Both the position numbers and the translations under genes were made by a program. Under the pieces are notes generated by a model. It made no database searches. It saw only the letters and a program-made list of their open reading frames with translations, and was not told the origin of the DNA. Positions 23,046 through 35,935 of a stretch of 64,000 bases of DNA are shown piece after piece. Position 1 is the first letter of the stretch. Every line of letters starts with the position of its first letter. The stretch comes from Polytrichum commune (lineage: Eukaryota > Streptophyta > Polytrichopsida > Polytrichales > Polytrichaceae): the NCBI GenBank assembly GCA_950295325.1, contig OX485808.1:22340527-22404526 (forward strand), in the 5' to 3' direction.

Positions 23046-24700
23046 AAAGTGAATCAGCTTGGAACCAAACCAAGTGAACCAAAGATCACCCTGAAGGTGG
23101 TGCATGAGATTTAGTGGGATCTAAGCAGCTGCCTTGAATAGCCTTGTTTGTAAACAAGGTTACAAGGTTGGATGCATTACATGTCCACGAGCTTCATGTG
23201 AATCTGTTTCACAGTCCAACATGCTACTGGTTGGAGTTGCAGTTGGCATTGATGATATCTTGGGCTCTCATACTCCTTAGTGCGACGTTATTGTTATGGA
23301 ACAGGCACAGACGGCAACGCAAGGTGTATCTGCAGCCATTACTAAATTTTCAAACAGCAGAGAGGAGTAGCAATCTCCAACAAGTTGAAACCTTATTGTA
23401 TTGTGGACATGCTGCAAAATGTTTCTCTGCTTTCAGCACCTAGCTACAAGCTGCATATCTTATGAACTGGTGCTTGGCCCCAACTCTGTTGGAGCAATTG
23501 ATGGCTTCATGTAAACAGCAACAGGCAGACGTAAGTTTGTTCTTGAAATCCTTATCATTGCTGCATACAGAGTTAATTGTGCATTTTTTAGACAGAGATC
23601 TCAAATTTTGTCAGGTGAAAATTTTGTATATAGTAGCACCTCTATCTACTTACAGCGGCTTATCTGTAAAAATCTGAGCTTATATAAAGTACACAAAAGT
23701 TCTTGGGCGATATATACCTTTGTGTTCTATCTTTGTTTGTGTAGATGGCCGCAGAATGTTGATGGTGGTGTCATCAAACTCCACATGTGGCATTCTATAT
23801 CAACTACAATGATCATCCCAATTAGTGCATGCACTATTTCGTCAAATCTTAAAGTTACTGAGGGCTGTAATTTCTGCTCAGTGACAATGAATTCATGAAT
23901 ACATGGTCATTTATTATAGATTTCAAGAAAATTCGTGTGTGATCTAAGGTGTTTGTAGAGTGACAACTGTTTTCATTTATTATGGAAACACATGCTTGTC
24001 AACAAATAGTGGTAAGTGCTGATACATTCAGCGAATAGTGCGAAGTGCCAGTACTTTCGGTGAATAGTGCTGGGATGTATAGTGCAGCCCGAACTTCAGG
24101 GGCTTTTAATTGCAAGATCAAGCATGTAAATCATGAAGGTTCGGGCATCCATGTATTTGTATCCATTCACGTAGTTCAAAACATGTATTGTAACACATAC
24201 TATGGGTCCCACAATAATGAATATAACCTCCCCCCAATGGCCCATTAACCCCTCCCATGCACCGATGCCATAATGTGATCACATATCTATTCCATCTATT
24301 ATCACAAAACTTTGCCATAATGAATGCATTTCAATTTGTGCACTTGCATATCCCCAATCATACAAAAACATCCCTCCACAAGAATTGAACCTATGACGAT
24401 GTTCTTCCCATGCGCGCATTGCAAATGAGTTCATCTTTGGCATTGGTTGTCTCGGCCCCTACATGAGCCACAAATTTTGCCACCCTTTGAACTTCAATAC
24501 GAGGTGTGTGACATAATGTAAACTCTTAATCGATGACCAAGTCTACTATGATGTTTCACCTTCTTGGATATCACTTGTACATATACCACCACTACCCCCT
24601 TCCCAACCTCCACTTTGATTTTGCCTCTTGTTCACCCATGTATCAGATCTCTTTCTCCAACCCTCCCTTGTCTCTTCTCCATCATTTCTTATTATTCGTT
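23046..24700 (+). other. probable 3' region of the lipase, then intergenic
   Basis: Follows the lipase stop codon. The first ~850 bp is unremarkable sequence that may include the 3' untranslated region; no canonical polyadenylation signal stands out. One ORF (about 23144-23443) has a hydrophobic stretch but no support as a gene. From about 24 kb the DNA resembles ordinary intergenic sequence. Confidence 0.4.
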
Positions 24701-24789
24701 TAAGTTTAGGCCATGGCCATGTCACACACAGTTGCTACTGCTCAAGAAGGCAACATGGTTGGGGGTGAGGCTCTACCCATAATATTGGA

Positions 24790-24970
24790 AGCGTCACTTC
24801 ATGCACCTCACCAAATTCTACAAATTTTGCCCAATTTAGGGGCCTTGCAATGTCTACACCAATTCACATGTATGTCCAAGCACCCATTGTTTCTATTGGC
24901 ACCATCAATAGAAGGGGTCCAAGGAGGAAACAAACTTCCAGATGGGCGTGTCTTCCACCTAAAATCTAAA
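24790..24970. repeat. dispersed repeat R2, copy 1
   Basis: Shares an ordered set of words with 26735-26900: 'gg(g)ccttgcaatgt/ccttccaatgt', 'ttgcacca/ctacacca', 'atgtccaagcaccca', 'agaaggggtcc/ggccc' and 'aactcccaga/acttccaga'. This indicates two diverged copies of one unclassified element about 1.9 kb apart. No known protein is recognisable in either strand. Confidence 0.6.
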
Positions 24971-25030
24971 CCCTCCATGCACAATCCTCCACAAAATTGC
25001 ACACACCACAATATTGCTAATTTCTCCAAT

Positions 25031-25143
25031 ATGATCATCTTTGGATGATCATATATGACCACATGATCATTTTTGGATGATCATATATGACCACATGATC
25101 ATTTTTGGATGATCATATATGACCACATGATCATTTTTGGATG
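25031..25143. repeat. 32-bp tandem repeat, ~3.5 copies
   Basis: The unit contains GATCATTTTTGGATGATCAT followed by ATATGACCACAT. The copies are almost identical, and each unit contains two GATC palindromes that can pair, so the array can fold on itself. Adjacent to repeat R2. Confidence 0.9.
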
Positions 25144-25559
25144 CTTTTTGATTCTAACCCATGTTTACAGTAGTTTAACTTCCATAATTTTTGGTCATAT
25201 CTCCTTAGCTTTGCATCAACAAGAGAAGAGGGGTTGAATATGCATTGTAGATAGAACCATAACTAATGTACATATTTGATAGGAGGTGGCCTACAACCAA
25301 AGACAATGTACTCACCGTATAGATGTGAGAGCCAACAATAAGGTGATGCCTATTGCTTTAGTATGAATTGAAAGAAAAACATAGCGGTTGGTGGATCATG
25401 TCGTCCATAAATTAGTCAAGTTTCTTATACATCATTGAACTTGTGATTACTTGAAAATTAACTTTGCAACGGATTCACATCCTCATTACCTTATGAGTCG
25501 ATGTATTTGCTAAGTTGAAGTTGGAGAGGGGCTTTAATATAGTATTTAGTATACTTACT

Positions 25560-26012
25560 TTTTGGAATGCCTCAATAGCTTGTGCACTCTTCTTCATAGA
25601 GATGTCACCACTTATAAATCGGTAATTGATGCCTTGTTTCTTGAACTCTACTTTCAACCAGGCAATAGTTTGCATGAGTTGGCTGAAAATGAGAACAATC
25701 GAAGCACCCAACACCCAACTGTGCTGTGAAATATGAGATTACTACATCTCATACAATAAAATATGTCACATAATTATAAAGTGCAAATATTAATTTTACA
25801 TGATATCAAAATCTGGTGTCAAAGATACATAAACTGATGGGCACTGCAAAGGTATAATTCACACACCTTAGCTCCATCGTGCTTTTTCCTGACTTTGGCA
25901 AAATCAACCAGCAGGGCTCTCAACTTTGATTTCATTTGTACTCCTCTAATAGCCTCTCCGGATTCCTCATAATTTACAGGTGTCGTTGGCAAAGTATTTG
26001 ATGGGGTATCCA
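25560..26012 (-). pseudogene. SNF2-type helicase relic (C-terminal helicase segment)
   Basis: Two exon-like minus-strand segments with plausible splice sites. One ends at 25867 and encodes a segment ending DFAKVRKKHDGAK, followed by GTGTGT. The next, 25718-25560, contains VLIFSQ, GINYRFISGD and AIEAFQ, followed by GTAAGT. The order (K-x-L-LL...-GAK / V-IFSQ...L--L---F---GI-Y--I-G-----R-AI--F) matches motif V-adjacent parts of the helicase C-terminal domain of RAD5/SHPRH-like SNF2 ATPases. The following motif (usually L-S--AGG-GLNL) is not found downstream, so this is a fragment or decayed copy. Confidence 0.65.
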
Positions 26013-26204
26013 AAAACTAGAGCAACAACTGCACTTGTTTGCTTCAGTGTGAAAGTATATAGCCAACTTGCTAATCATTGGGCTACCACAAATTGCACAT
26101 TGTCCTTGTGATCTAGTGGGCAAGCTTGACATCAAGTGCTTGCTACAAAACCCATGGGAGAAAACTTACTTTGAATGTGTTCAATTCTGAATGTCAATCC
26201 GCCA

Positions 26205-26430
26205 TAAGGTAAGCGTGCCTAATTCGGTCACTTATCTTATTGGACATCCATTATTGAATGTTATGTACATAGGTGTGGATCTAAGAATGAACACCAACAA
26301 GACATGTGTCTAAAGGAGATTGGACTAAGTGTTCAAAATCCGGTAATTATTCTAGGATTAATAGTCAACACAATTGGAATATTAGGTTGGAGGGACCTAG
26401 TTGATTGCTTAAGAATCTTCACTCAATAAT
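26205..26430 (+). repeat. dispersed repeat family R1, copy 2
   Basis: Best of the three R1 copies: 'aagcgtgcctaatt', 'gtgtggatctaagaa', 'agacatg.gtc.aa', 'gtgttcaaaa', 'attctagg', 'atagtcaac.caattgga' and 'ggaggga'. The same word order is seen at 41955-42200 and, more weakly, at 7360-7590. Confidence 0.65.
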
Positions 26431-26734
26431 GAACAAGATTCTCATACAAACTCCAAAATCTATGAGGAAAACCTCCACAACCTCAATATGGATCTACACT
26501 TAACATTGCCTCCTTTCAACTCATGGCAATTTGAGAAACCATTGCATACTAGTGCCCACTATGCGTTTTGGTTGAGCACTCCATCAACTCCAAACACATC
26601 CCACACTAGCCATCAATGTCACCAAGATTTCTAGCTATAGTAAGAGACATTGGCAATGCATTGATGAGTGCTCCGACACCTGTGTTACCATACACCACTC
26701 CTTTGCTCATTGTCAATTCAATTTGTGAGACAAA

Positions 26735-26960
26735 TCCACCAGATTTGGTGACTTTCACCTACTCTATGGGCCTTCCAATGTTTGCACCACATGGAGGGCA
26801 TGTCCAAGCACCCAATGCCCCAAATGCTAGCGGTAGAAGGGGCCCAAACGGGTAGCGAACTCCCAGATTTGTGCGCCTCCCACTTGCGAAACGATCCACA
26901 ACAAGGAGGAACGACCAAAAAAAGTGATCCACATGCCACGACATGACTGCCTCTGCGTCC
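26735..26960. repeat. dispersed repeat R2, copy 2
   Basis: Second copy of the R2 repeat described at 24790. Long ORFs overlap it on the minus strand (one spanning 26827-27240 of 137 codons), but their composition is not protein-like and they match no family I know. Confidence 0.55.
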
Positions 26961-27249
26961 CACTTGTGGTTGTGGATATGGTGGTCCTAACTTTTGATAA
27001 TGATGGAGAGGATGGAAGAACGTCTTCAATGTAAGTCTCAAAATCGTTCTTTTGTGCAACTATGTTGGGAGGATCTACAGTGATCCTACAAGTTTTTGTG
27101 GCACAAGCAACAACAACAACACTAGTGCATATGGATGCATTGTACAGATGAACCAATTGCATTTCCATTCCAATTGGAACTTTTGTTCGCATGACTATCA
27201 CTTGTGCAAATTCCAAGTTAATGTGGTCACATGTGCACATTCATAATTG

Positions 27250-27815
27250 TTTGGGTTTCTTGTGCAGATGTTGGGTGCATTGGGTTACACCTGTAGGTTG
27301 CATACAACTAGTATATGATCACTTTGAAGCTTCATCATTGATCAACATAAAGCACAAAGTGTATGGTGTCAAATATACTTGGGGCCATTGTTTCCTTTAG
27401 TTCTTTCCAAAATTCTTTGTCATATAGACAACCTAGACATTCACCAGTTGATGATGTAATGAAGAAGAATATCATTACAAATACTCTATGGGGTTAGATA
27501 TGTGACTTTATGACAATCCACATTGGAATTGTTTTCTTCAAATAACATTAATCCTTAGAGTGCCGAGAGGCCCAATTTGGATCACATGGAGGGGCTTCTT
27601 GATATCTCTAGTCAAAATTGATAGATCTTTGTCTCTACCACTATAAAATTAGCCCATTTATCATATGCATATTCATGTTGGAGAATGCCTACATGTAAAT
27701 CAGATTATTGAATATTTTGTTAGGTGATGGAGTTTACCTCAACAGTTGATAGTGCATGTTCCAAATGCCACAAACAAGCCCACATTGTAAATCCTCAAAT
27801 TCATCTATGAGAATT
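27250..27815. other. intergenic, no gene seen
   Basis: AT-rich sequence between repeat R2 and the exon-like relics further right. No motif is recognised. Confidence 0.4.
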
Positions 27816-30460
27816 TCATATTATGTTCCATTTGTGCTTAATTCCGGTAGTTCTTCTGACAACTCCATCAGTGGGTACATACACAACAAACACCCAACCA
27901 CCGCTCTCGAGTTCCTTTCGTATCATTTGCAACATAGCAGTCAACTTGAGAGTAGAACAAACGAAGTGTATGAAAAGAAGAAGATAAAATCTCGACCTGC
28001 ACAAATAGCAACATGATAACATTACCAAAGGATACAATGAATATGAAGTTAGGGAGTTCAAGCATCCAAAAAGTATGGGCACCTGAGCGCAATTGATTCT
28101 GTGGAGTAGTAGTCACATGGGCCTGGTCATTAAGTTGAGCTCAGTAGATGAAGAGACTCTAATATCAAGCTTGTATGTATCTTTCTCCGTTTTTCCCTCC
28201 CTTAACAAAGGTTATTCCTACTTTTCTGCTAATGTGATGAGATTCAATAGGTCAACTTCTTTGACCTTTTAGAGGTTGACTACAGTACCAGAAAGTGAGA
28301 AACATAGTTGGGGGAGGGTAGGACATTTCTATTACATATTCTATCTCTATCGAGATTGGGATATGTTTCACCTCTAACTTATCAAGTCCTCATTTTCCCT
28401 GACCACTAGGGAAGAAGCTTCTCCGAAATCCTATACCTGATATCAACATTTTTTGTTAGTAAGAAAACCTATACTAATATCTATACAGATATTGTCATAT
28501 CTCACTTATAAACTTATGAGCTCGAGTGAACAATCACTTGACACACCTTGACTTTGGCCACCACAAAGACAATATCAAGCTGCTTCTTTACCGTGTTCTA
28601 CTGTGAAGCATCTCACGAGAAATTATACACATGAATAAGATGATCCTGGGGACCAAGATCTTTCTTCTCATCAGGAATCTGCACTTCCAAAGCATTTCTC
28701 TCTTTATACCACACGTATAAAACACCACTTACTTTTGTAGTTGAAGAATGGAAGCACCAGACTAAGAGCTGGTTCATATTGGCATGAAGAAATGAACTAC
28801 GATACTTAAGGAACTTGCAAAACGTGTTCAGTGCTCACACAACGTCTATTTAACAAAGATGCAAAATGAGCAATGTCTTCAACCTCTTGTCCTTGCAGGG
28901 TCCACCGTTGATCAATTATATTCTAGAGTTTTCTCAGTTGATGGAAAAATCTGACAAACAAATATAAATTTTTGACTTAATAATCATTTCATAGTAGAAG
29001 GAGACTAGGAATGTCTCAAGACATGCAATATTGATATACTGTAGTTGCGACCTAGTAAGTGAGAATAGGTTAGGACATTAAATCTATATTGATCTTCTAA
29101 TGAAGGTGATCTCTAAAGACTGAAGATTGAATAATTAAAACGCCTCACCTTGTATATTTTATGATAAAATAGTTTCAAAATTCTGAACTTTGCCTTTGGA
29201 TTGAACAACTCCACCTTCCCACACTAAAATGATAAGAAAATGTTATGATTTCAAGTTCCATGATATTAAAAAGAGAATTAACAGAAGCCTTGCAACAAAC
29301 ATCTAAGATGTTTTACATTCCTACAAGTATATCTCAATGTCACACATAATCAAATATATATGAATAATAAAAGGTACATAACTTGCCCTTGAGTTCATTG
29401 ATAACATCTCCAACAATGTTTTGCTCCAGGAGTCTTATATTATGCAAAGTTAATTGTAAGACATGGAACAAACATTAGGATTTAGATTTGCCAAGAAGCT
29501 AAGGTTCTCAAGTGCGGCATCTTTGCTTACAAAGCACAATGAAAAAGAAGGCACTTTTGAAGAAAAGAAATTTATCATGCATTCACAAAACATTCAACAA
29601 CTCAAGTGGTTCTATAATATAAACACATGAAGATATTGCACCTCCTTTATTTTCGCAGTTTGAAATGCAACCTTGAGTGTCTTCAAGCCCTAAAATTTAG
29701 GAAGCGGCAAATTCAAGGTTTCAAAGTAGAGAATGTATAATGTTTGTGTCGCACATAAAAATTCATCTTATTACAAAATGCATCAATAAGAAGATAAATC
29801 CAATTGTCTCTGGAGAAAAGGTAGTACGGATAAACTAGAATTTACGTAATTATAATGGATGAGCATGTGACTAAATCAAACGTTCAACTCCATGGTACTT
29901 TATAGGATGGGGCTTAGGTTGTTGTGAGGAGCACTTGTAGGACATAAGCCTGATCTTGGAAGCATTCTCCAAACCAAGTTTCAGCACTTCTCTCTCCACC
30001 AATATCGTAGGTATGTTGTTTTGAGCTACAAAAGTAGAGATAGATACAATTGTAAGTTTGTATGTCTATGTACTGTTTCTTGTCTTCAATAATGCTACAT
30101 AGTATACAATAAGAAGTCACAAAGTGTTGCAAAGAGATGAAAAAAATACTCATAAGTTCATAGACTCTGGCAATATGTTCTCTGCGCAAAAATAAAAATA
30201 ATTTATATTCACACTGTAAAATTATTTTAAGCCAACCAAGTTGGTACTCACAATCACAAACAAAACTCATATTCCTTAGCTTTTCTAGTCTCTGAAAGTG
30301 CATAACCTTCACCTATCACAACAACCCATTGCTGCACTTCGCAATTATATGACATGAACAATACTTCAAATATCCATCAAAGACAGTTGACTTCAAAAAT
30401 GCACGTCCAACACTTCCCTCACAAGCCAATAAATTAGTTGCAGACTCATAATTTGAAGTT
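27816..30460 (-). pseudogene. cluster of exon-like minus-strand fragments, unrecognised
   Basis: Several short minus-strand stretches read like protein and end near splice-like signals. Examples: a segment with KVELFNPKAKF at ~29.2 kb, one with WTLQGQEVEDIAHFASLLN at ~28.9 kb, one with LLVWCFHSSTTK followed by GTAAGT at ~28.7 kb, one with IPDEKKDLGPQDHLIH at ~28.65 kb and one with ATNLLACEGSVGRAF at ~30.4 kb. They lie upstream of, and in the same orientation as, the SNF2 relic and could be further exons of it. No continuous frame can be joined with confidence, and I do not recognise the family. Confidence 0.4.
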
Positions 30461-30905
30461 CCTCTTGACTCCTCTAGTTACTACGTTATTACATGTTGAT
30501 TTTCCAACCATAATTGAGCAAGCAAGTGACACACACTTCTCTCCAAGGATTGAAAGCGCATACTAGAAGTTACAAGATCCAAGAACTACAAGAGATTGAA
30601 ACATCCACCTTCTCCAAAGGTCAGCCTTAGTGAAGGGTGTGATGAAAGACTTCTACAACAAGATGTATATTACTCACATAAAAGGACTTCAACACATTCT
30701 AAGACTCGAACTTAGGTTAGAAACAAATCAAGAAGCTTAACCAAGCATCAAACAACATTATGAAGTAAGTTCCCTCTTTTACTACACTGTGTACCGCAAG
30801 GTTGCGGTATCACACACAACCAAAACCTACATAGGCAACACCTTGTCATACACTCCTAGGCAAGAGCCCCAGGGAGGGCAGTGTGTTAAAAAGTTAAGGA
30901 TATAA

Positions 30906-31582
30906 GTGCGAACAACCACTATTTTATACGGGGGTATTACTTTCAAATTTTTTTTTTCACATGTTATCATTATATAATTTTCTACTTTGGGTTAATAGAA
31001 AAATGCCTTGCATTACTTATAATTCCAAATTCCCTATTATTCCATACCCTATAATACTTTAAAGATGTCCAGTGCCCACGGGGAGGTCGCTCCATTGTCA
31101 AGTTGAAAACCACGTGCAAACAAAGTTTGCTACCCCTATATTATATGCCATAGATAATTTTAAATATTATGATATTTTTTCTACATATATATATATATCC
31201 ATTGATAATATTTTTTGTATATTTTTTTGAAATTTTTAGTCATCTCCATTTTTTCTAGTAATTTGTTTAGTTCAATTCTGCGTCATTCTAGTTAGAAACG
31301 GTATGTTTTCTAGAAAAAAAAAATTATCAATTTTGGTTATCAATTTTTACTATGTAATAGATACCATGTATATGTACTCATAGTTTTTTTTTGATAAAAT
31401 TTTGACCCATTTTGTTGATGCAACTTAGAAAAAGTAGATTTTTTTTGTTCGCACGTGGTGTTCAACTTGATTAAGGAGTGCACCCCCCAGGCCAGTGCCA
31501 TTTTTGATACCTTATATTACTCTTAAGTCCAATTATAATTTTTTGCCCCCATGTTTTTAAAATACCCTATCATTGTTCGCAC
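30906..31582. repeat. outer inverted-repeat pair around the hAT-like MITE
   Basis: GTGCGAACAA at 30906 is repeated inverted as TTGTTCGCAC at 31573, and both are followed inward by AT-rich sequence with related words ('ctattttata', 'aaaatacccta'). It may be an older element into which the MITE at 31077 inserted. No target duplication is visible. Confidence 0.45.
31077..31491. mobile_element. hAT-like MITE with 8-bp target duplication
   Basis: CCAGTGCC is duplicated at 31069-31076 and 31492-31499, immediately outside the inverted ends CACGGGGAGGTCGCTCC and CCTGGGGGGTGCACTCC (the latter read on the minus strand). The inversion extends inward about 50 bp through TCAAGTTGAA.ACCACGTGC. An 8-bp duplication is the hAT hallmark. 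The 415-bp element is AT-rich and non-coding. Its ends resemble those of the larger element at 36529-39638. Confidence 0.8.
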
Positions 31583-31599
31583 GTATATTGCTACTCCAA

Positions 31600-34156
31600 C
31601 CAATGACTACCCTCCCCGGGGCAAGAGCTCAAGACACACACCAAAACCTCACTGCTCACCTTCCCGTGCGTACTTAAAGGGTACCAAGGAGAGGGATGAA
31701 TTCATTACTTGAAGAGGGAAGGCAACTACCACAATCCTTTCAAACGAGAGCGGGAAGAGTAAGAGTGAGATGGCGAATTGATTACATGGGCATCCTAAGT
31801 GGCAAGTTCTAGTCATCAAAGTGATGACCTGGACAAACCCTAAACAATAGGGTGGATATGCTTTTGTGATTGTGTGTTGTGCACTAGGGTTTGGAGGAAA
31901 AACAAGTGTTGGAAAGTCTAGAACCTTCAAGCGTTTCCTATGGCTATTAAGAGTGACACCAATCAAGTCCACCACATGTCTAGGACACTTTGCAACTAAA
32001 AACTAGAAACCCAAAATCCACAAAACTGCAAAGTTAAATCATCCCCCACTCACATTCGTGTTTTGTGATTGAAGAGGATTTCAAATTTTTGCCGCACCTT
32101 CAAATGTGGATGTTGCATTGTGCCTCACATCCTCCCCCTGCAATGCTCCTTTTGTCTATCCGCCTCCAAGCAACTCCCTTGAGCGTCAACCACCTCATTG
32201 CTCCCTATGGAGTCTTCGTCCTCTCCGCTCCCCTCTCTTTCTTCCTCCTCTCCACTCCCTTGCCTCTCCTATTCCACCCCAGTACCATGTCCATCCTACA
32301 TGCCGTTTCGCTTTTCTCCCTCTTCCTCCCCAGTTGCAACCATTTTCTCTTTGCTCACATGTCTTGCCAATTGTTGCCCAATACACCGGCTTTGTCGCAA
32401 AGAGGCACTCCAAACGCCACCACACCCCATTGTTGAAGGCGACGCATACAAGACCCATTGCACCCACACACTTTGAAAACCCTAAGGTAGAAACATCCAT
32501 GCGAGTAGTTCAAAAGCCCATGACAGTCCCGACTCTGCAACCTAGTCCACATGGAGTGCAAGGTGGGTAGCTCATGCAACTCATAGGGTGATTGTCACCC
32601 CCTCATATGTTCACTATCACCCTAAGGTCGGTGACTACCCACCCACTAGGGCGCCTCATGTGCCCAAATGTAGTTGCAATGAAGTCCCTCAAAGAGGCGC
32701 CAATTTGCAAATGATTTGAAACAATTGAAAAGTTATGCATTGATTCAAATCTTCACTCTCCACTTGTACAAGAAGTGACATGAAGCCCCACACCTTCATT
32801 CGAAGCTTGAGGCAACAAGAAATTTCCACCTTGATATGCCTTGAGAAATACCGAGGATGCTGCAAATCTTCCACTCCTTGCTTGGTATTCAACGTCTTGA
32901 TAGACTTCTTGCACTCCACAGATCGAGTGATCCTTTTCTCGCCTCAAAATTTCTTCATCGTGTGGATCAGTGGAAAACTGGGTGGTTCTCTCATTAGCAA
33001 GCCTCTGTAATCACTTTGCAGTTCTAGTGTGGATCTTGTTGTGATGTCAAAAAATGTGAGGTAATGCTTCCTTTATAACTGAATATATTTTAGATGTTGC
33101 ATAGGGATGATACACGTATGAAAATCGGGTCCATCAAAACAAAGATTTGAATTTGGTGCTTGGTTTTAAACATTGTGGTGTGCACTATAGTTGTCTGTTT
33201 CAATCATGGCCAATTCCCTTCTACAAGTAGCAAGCTCAACTTCCAGCTGCTTCTGGGGCATCTTGAATAAGATGTCACAAACACTTGAAGTTAAGATTTT
33301 AACAAAGATTGTGATGAGACATATTATAGAATTTGATAGTAATAAGGTGGAACCTTAGCAATTTATTAACCTTCAATTATCGAGTTATGCCACTTGGACA
33401 CTTCACACAACCATTCTATCTTGAATCATGGATACTAATGAACAGGATAGGAAACAAACAATTTTGTTCTATCATTGCATTTTGCTAAAAGCTAGCCAAA
33501 CAGAGTTATTCTTAAACGCAACAGGACTTTTGGTTGAGAGTTAGTTGTTTTGTATACAACGCTTTTCATGTTCACAAAGATATCGGTGCATGCTTGGAGT
33601 TGATTATTGATTTGAGCATAGAAACATTCTAATCGGTTCATTGAGGGTCATACTGGCTTGCTTCTTCATTCATGTTCAGACACTACCTCCAAACATGCAC
33701 CACAAGTGGAAAGAAGTTACTGGTGTTGTCTTCAAAACAACCAATTTGAAATCACAAGGGCGTTCCATTGAGTCAAAAGGATAACTTTAACATCATCAAA
33801 AATATTTTCACACATCAACAATTTAAGGCACCTGACATTTTTCTTTGACCTCCAAGTGACTCTTCATCTATGGTGCCATTGGCATCAAAGAGCTATGATG
33901 TTGGAAAAGCTTCCGGTCCTCTTCAATAGAGACACAAAAATATAGATCCCATCTTTACCCAGGTAAAAGTTGGCCATACCTCCTTCAACCACGCTCCTTT
34001 CATAGTTCATTAGATTTTGTGTACTTTGGCCTCTTCTTGATTCCTCTTTTCCAATAACCACCACTACCAAAACCAATTGCAAACGACCCACAAAGTCACA
34101 AAGTTTTCTTAATTAGGTCGTAGCCATGCACCCACTTCATCACCATTCCTTGAATC
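31600..34156. other. intergenic, no gene seen
   Basis: Around 32.1-32.6 kb the plus strand is pyrimidine-rich and opens ORFs of 92-154 codons in all three frames, a composition effect; none resembles a protein family. A small inverted pair 'gggtgattgtcaccc' lies near 32587. The rest is AT-rich and featureless. Confidence 0.45.
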
Positions 34157-34961
34157 TCAGGGCCACTTCACACACGAGCCAAGGGCCATGACCATGGAAA
34201 TGGTGAGGGCCTTTGACTATCATCCAAAGGCCGTACCATGGGTGTTGAGCTACCCATTTTGTGTAGGGACGGGTCCTCAAACATAGTGTGAAGTGAGAAT
34301 GGACCAACCTGAGGGACCTTTGCATATTTTATTGGTGGGAAAAGAGGGGCAACCCTATCTCACTAGCTACATATCTTCATGCTCTCTTTTTCCATTTTCT
34401 TTTTGAGTTTTACATCGGTGAGGAAGGAAAAGAAAGCATGATGGTCATATTGAGAGAAGAGGAAGGATTCTTGTTGCATTGGCTTTATGTTGGTGTTTGC
34501 ACATGATTGTGCAACATGTGCTTGATATGCAAGCATTGGCACTCAATGGAGAATGGGAAAATGTGTTGATTTTGAGCATTTGCTTTGAGGGTTTGAAGAT
34601 GAGCGATCGTAGTGTATGGGCATTTGACAAAAATATAGGGTTCATTGATAGGTTATTATTAGGTTCTTTCAGGAAAAAAATGTTCAAACAAAGAAGTCGT
34701 GTATGTCATAACACATTTGAGTTTCTTTATGAGAGGTTAGGTCCATATTTGCAGAGAAAGAATACACGTATGAGAGAGACAATTTTAGTTGATAATAGAA
34801 TTGCAATGCCATTACAAAGGCTTGGGACTGGAAATACTTTGTGTATTGTAAGAGAGGTATATGGGGTGGCTGAAAGTACAATTTCATAAATAATTAGAAA
34901 TTTTTGTAAATAGGTAAGAATTTATTTGCAAAGGACTTTTATACAATTCTAAGTCCAGCTC

Positions 34962-35935
34962 TGTCGCAACCCTTGCTAGCCCCCCTTGACAATCTTGCCA
35001 ATTTTCAATTCTAGCAAAGGTTACGAGCGCTAACCATTCGCATTCCGCCATGCTAATGATTAGCTCCTCCTACCCTGGACCTTATAGTTCATAGGAGGGA
35101 ACCAACCCTCCTACTTTGCTTTCGGGACTCACCCCTTAATCGGTAACCCATTCCTACATGTGGACTTCCATCCATGGAAGTCCAATCCCATGTTGATCAT
35201 CGCATTGCCGGAGCAACACTACAACAACCCGAAGCATACTAGGCAACTATGGCCTCACAATAGGCCAAAGCCCATGGAGGCCTTGCCGTTCGGCCTCGGG
35301 TGGGTGAGGCCACACCACCTCACCCATATAAGCCTCTAGGACTTCACGCGGGGCCCCTACCCCACCGTCAACCAACCTCTTGTCTCTCTACCAAGAGTTG
35401 GGGCCAAGTGGACATTTTCCCTTAGCTGCTGGGCCTAGAACCCCCCCAGCAGCTTCAGACCATCATAACTTCCTTGTATGATGTCTGATCATAACAACCA
35501 ACCACTCCATCTTCATCTACGCTTCACGTAGATGCCGATGGACTCCTCACTTGCCCCATTCGGGCAAGTCTTGAGGAAGTTATGCCTGTTTGAACCTTGG
35601 CAGTCCCGGGAATCACTCCCAGGCACTGCTGTACCAGGGCGCTGTCCCGGGACAGCACCCCACTCAAATGGCCATAACTCCTAGCTCACACCTCCGATTG
35701 AGGTGATCTTGAGCATTCTAGAATCACCACGCCATGAGCTACGCATAGCTCATGGCCTCACCCTCATGCCTCCTAGTCTTTGTGGGTGGGAGGCGTTCCC
35801 AACGCCCGGGGCCCTCACCCACACTAGGATCACTTGGGCCCTCTCACCAATGGCGCCACAAGTCCCGGGTGTCACTCCGGGGTCCCCCTTGTGCCCATGG
35901 TGTTTCGGGCACTCCTCATGGAGACGTGCGCGACA
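34962..35935. mobile_element. solo LTR, 974 bp, in the transposase
   Basis: Starts TGTCGCAACC and ends GTGCGCGACA (TG...CA with a 6-bp inverted terminal pair). AGCTC is duplicated exactly on both sides (34957-34961 and 35936-35940). The transposase frame is continuous across the point once LTR and one duplication copy are ignored, which proves insertion. It is GC-rich with repeated 'cccggg' words. No internal retrotransposon genes remain, as expected after LTR-LTR recombination. Confidence 0.92.

Noticed and set aside
23144-23443. 99-codon ORF with a predicted membrane helix after the lipase stop
   Set aside because: No conserved motif and no good splice connection; it more likely lies in the 3' untranslated region.
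26827-27240. 137-codon minus-strand ORF
   Set aside because: It overlaps the diverged repeat R2, has an unconvincing composition and matches no family known to me.
32065-32570. Three overlapping plus-strand ORFs of 92-154 codons
   Set aside because: All three frames stay open because of pyrimidine-rich composition; the products are low-complexity.
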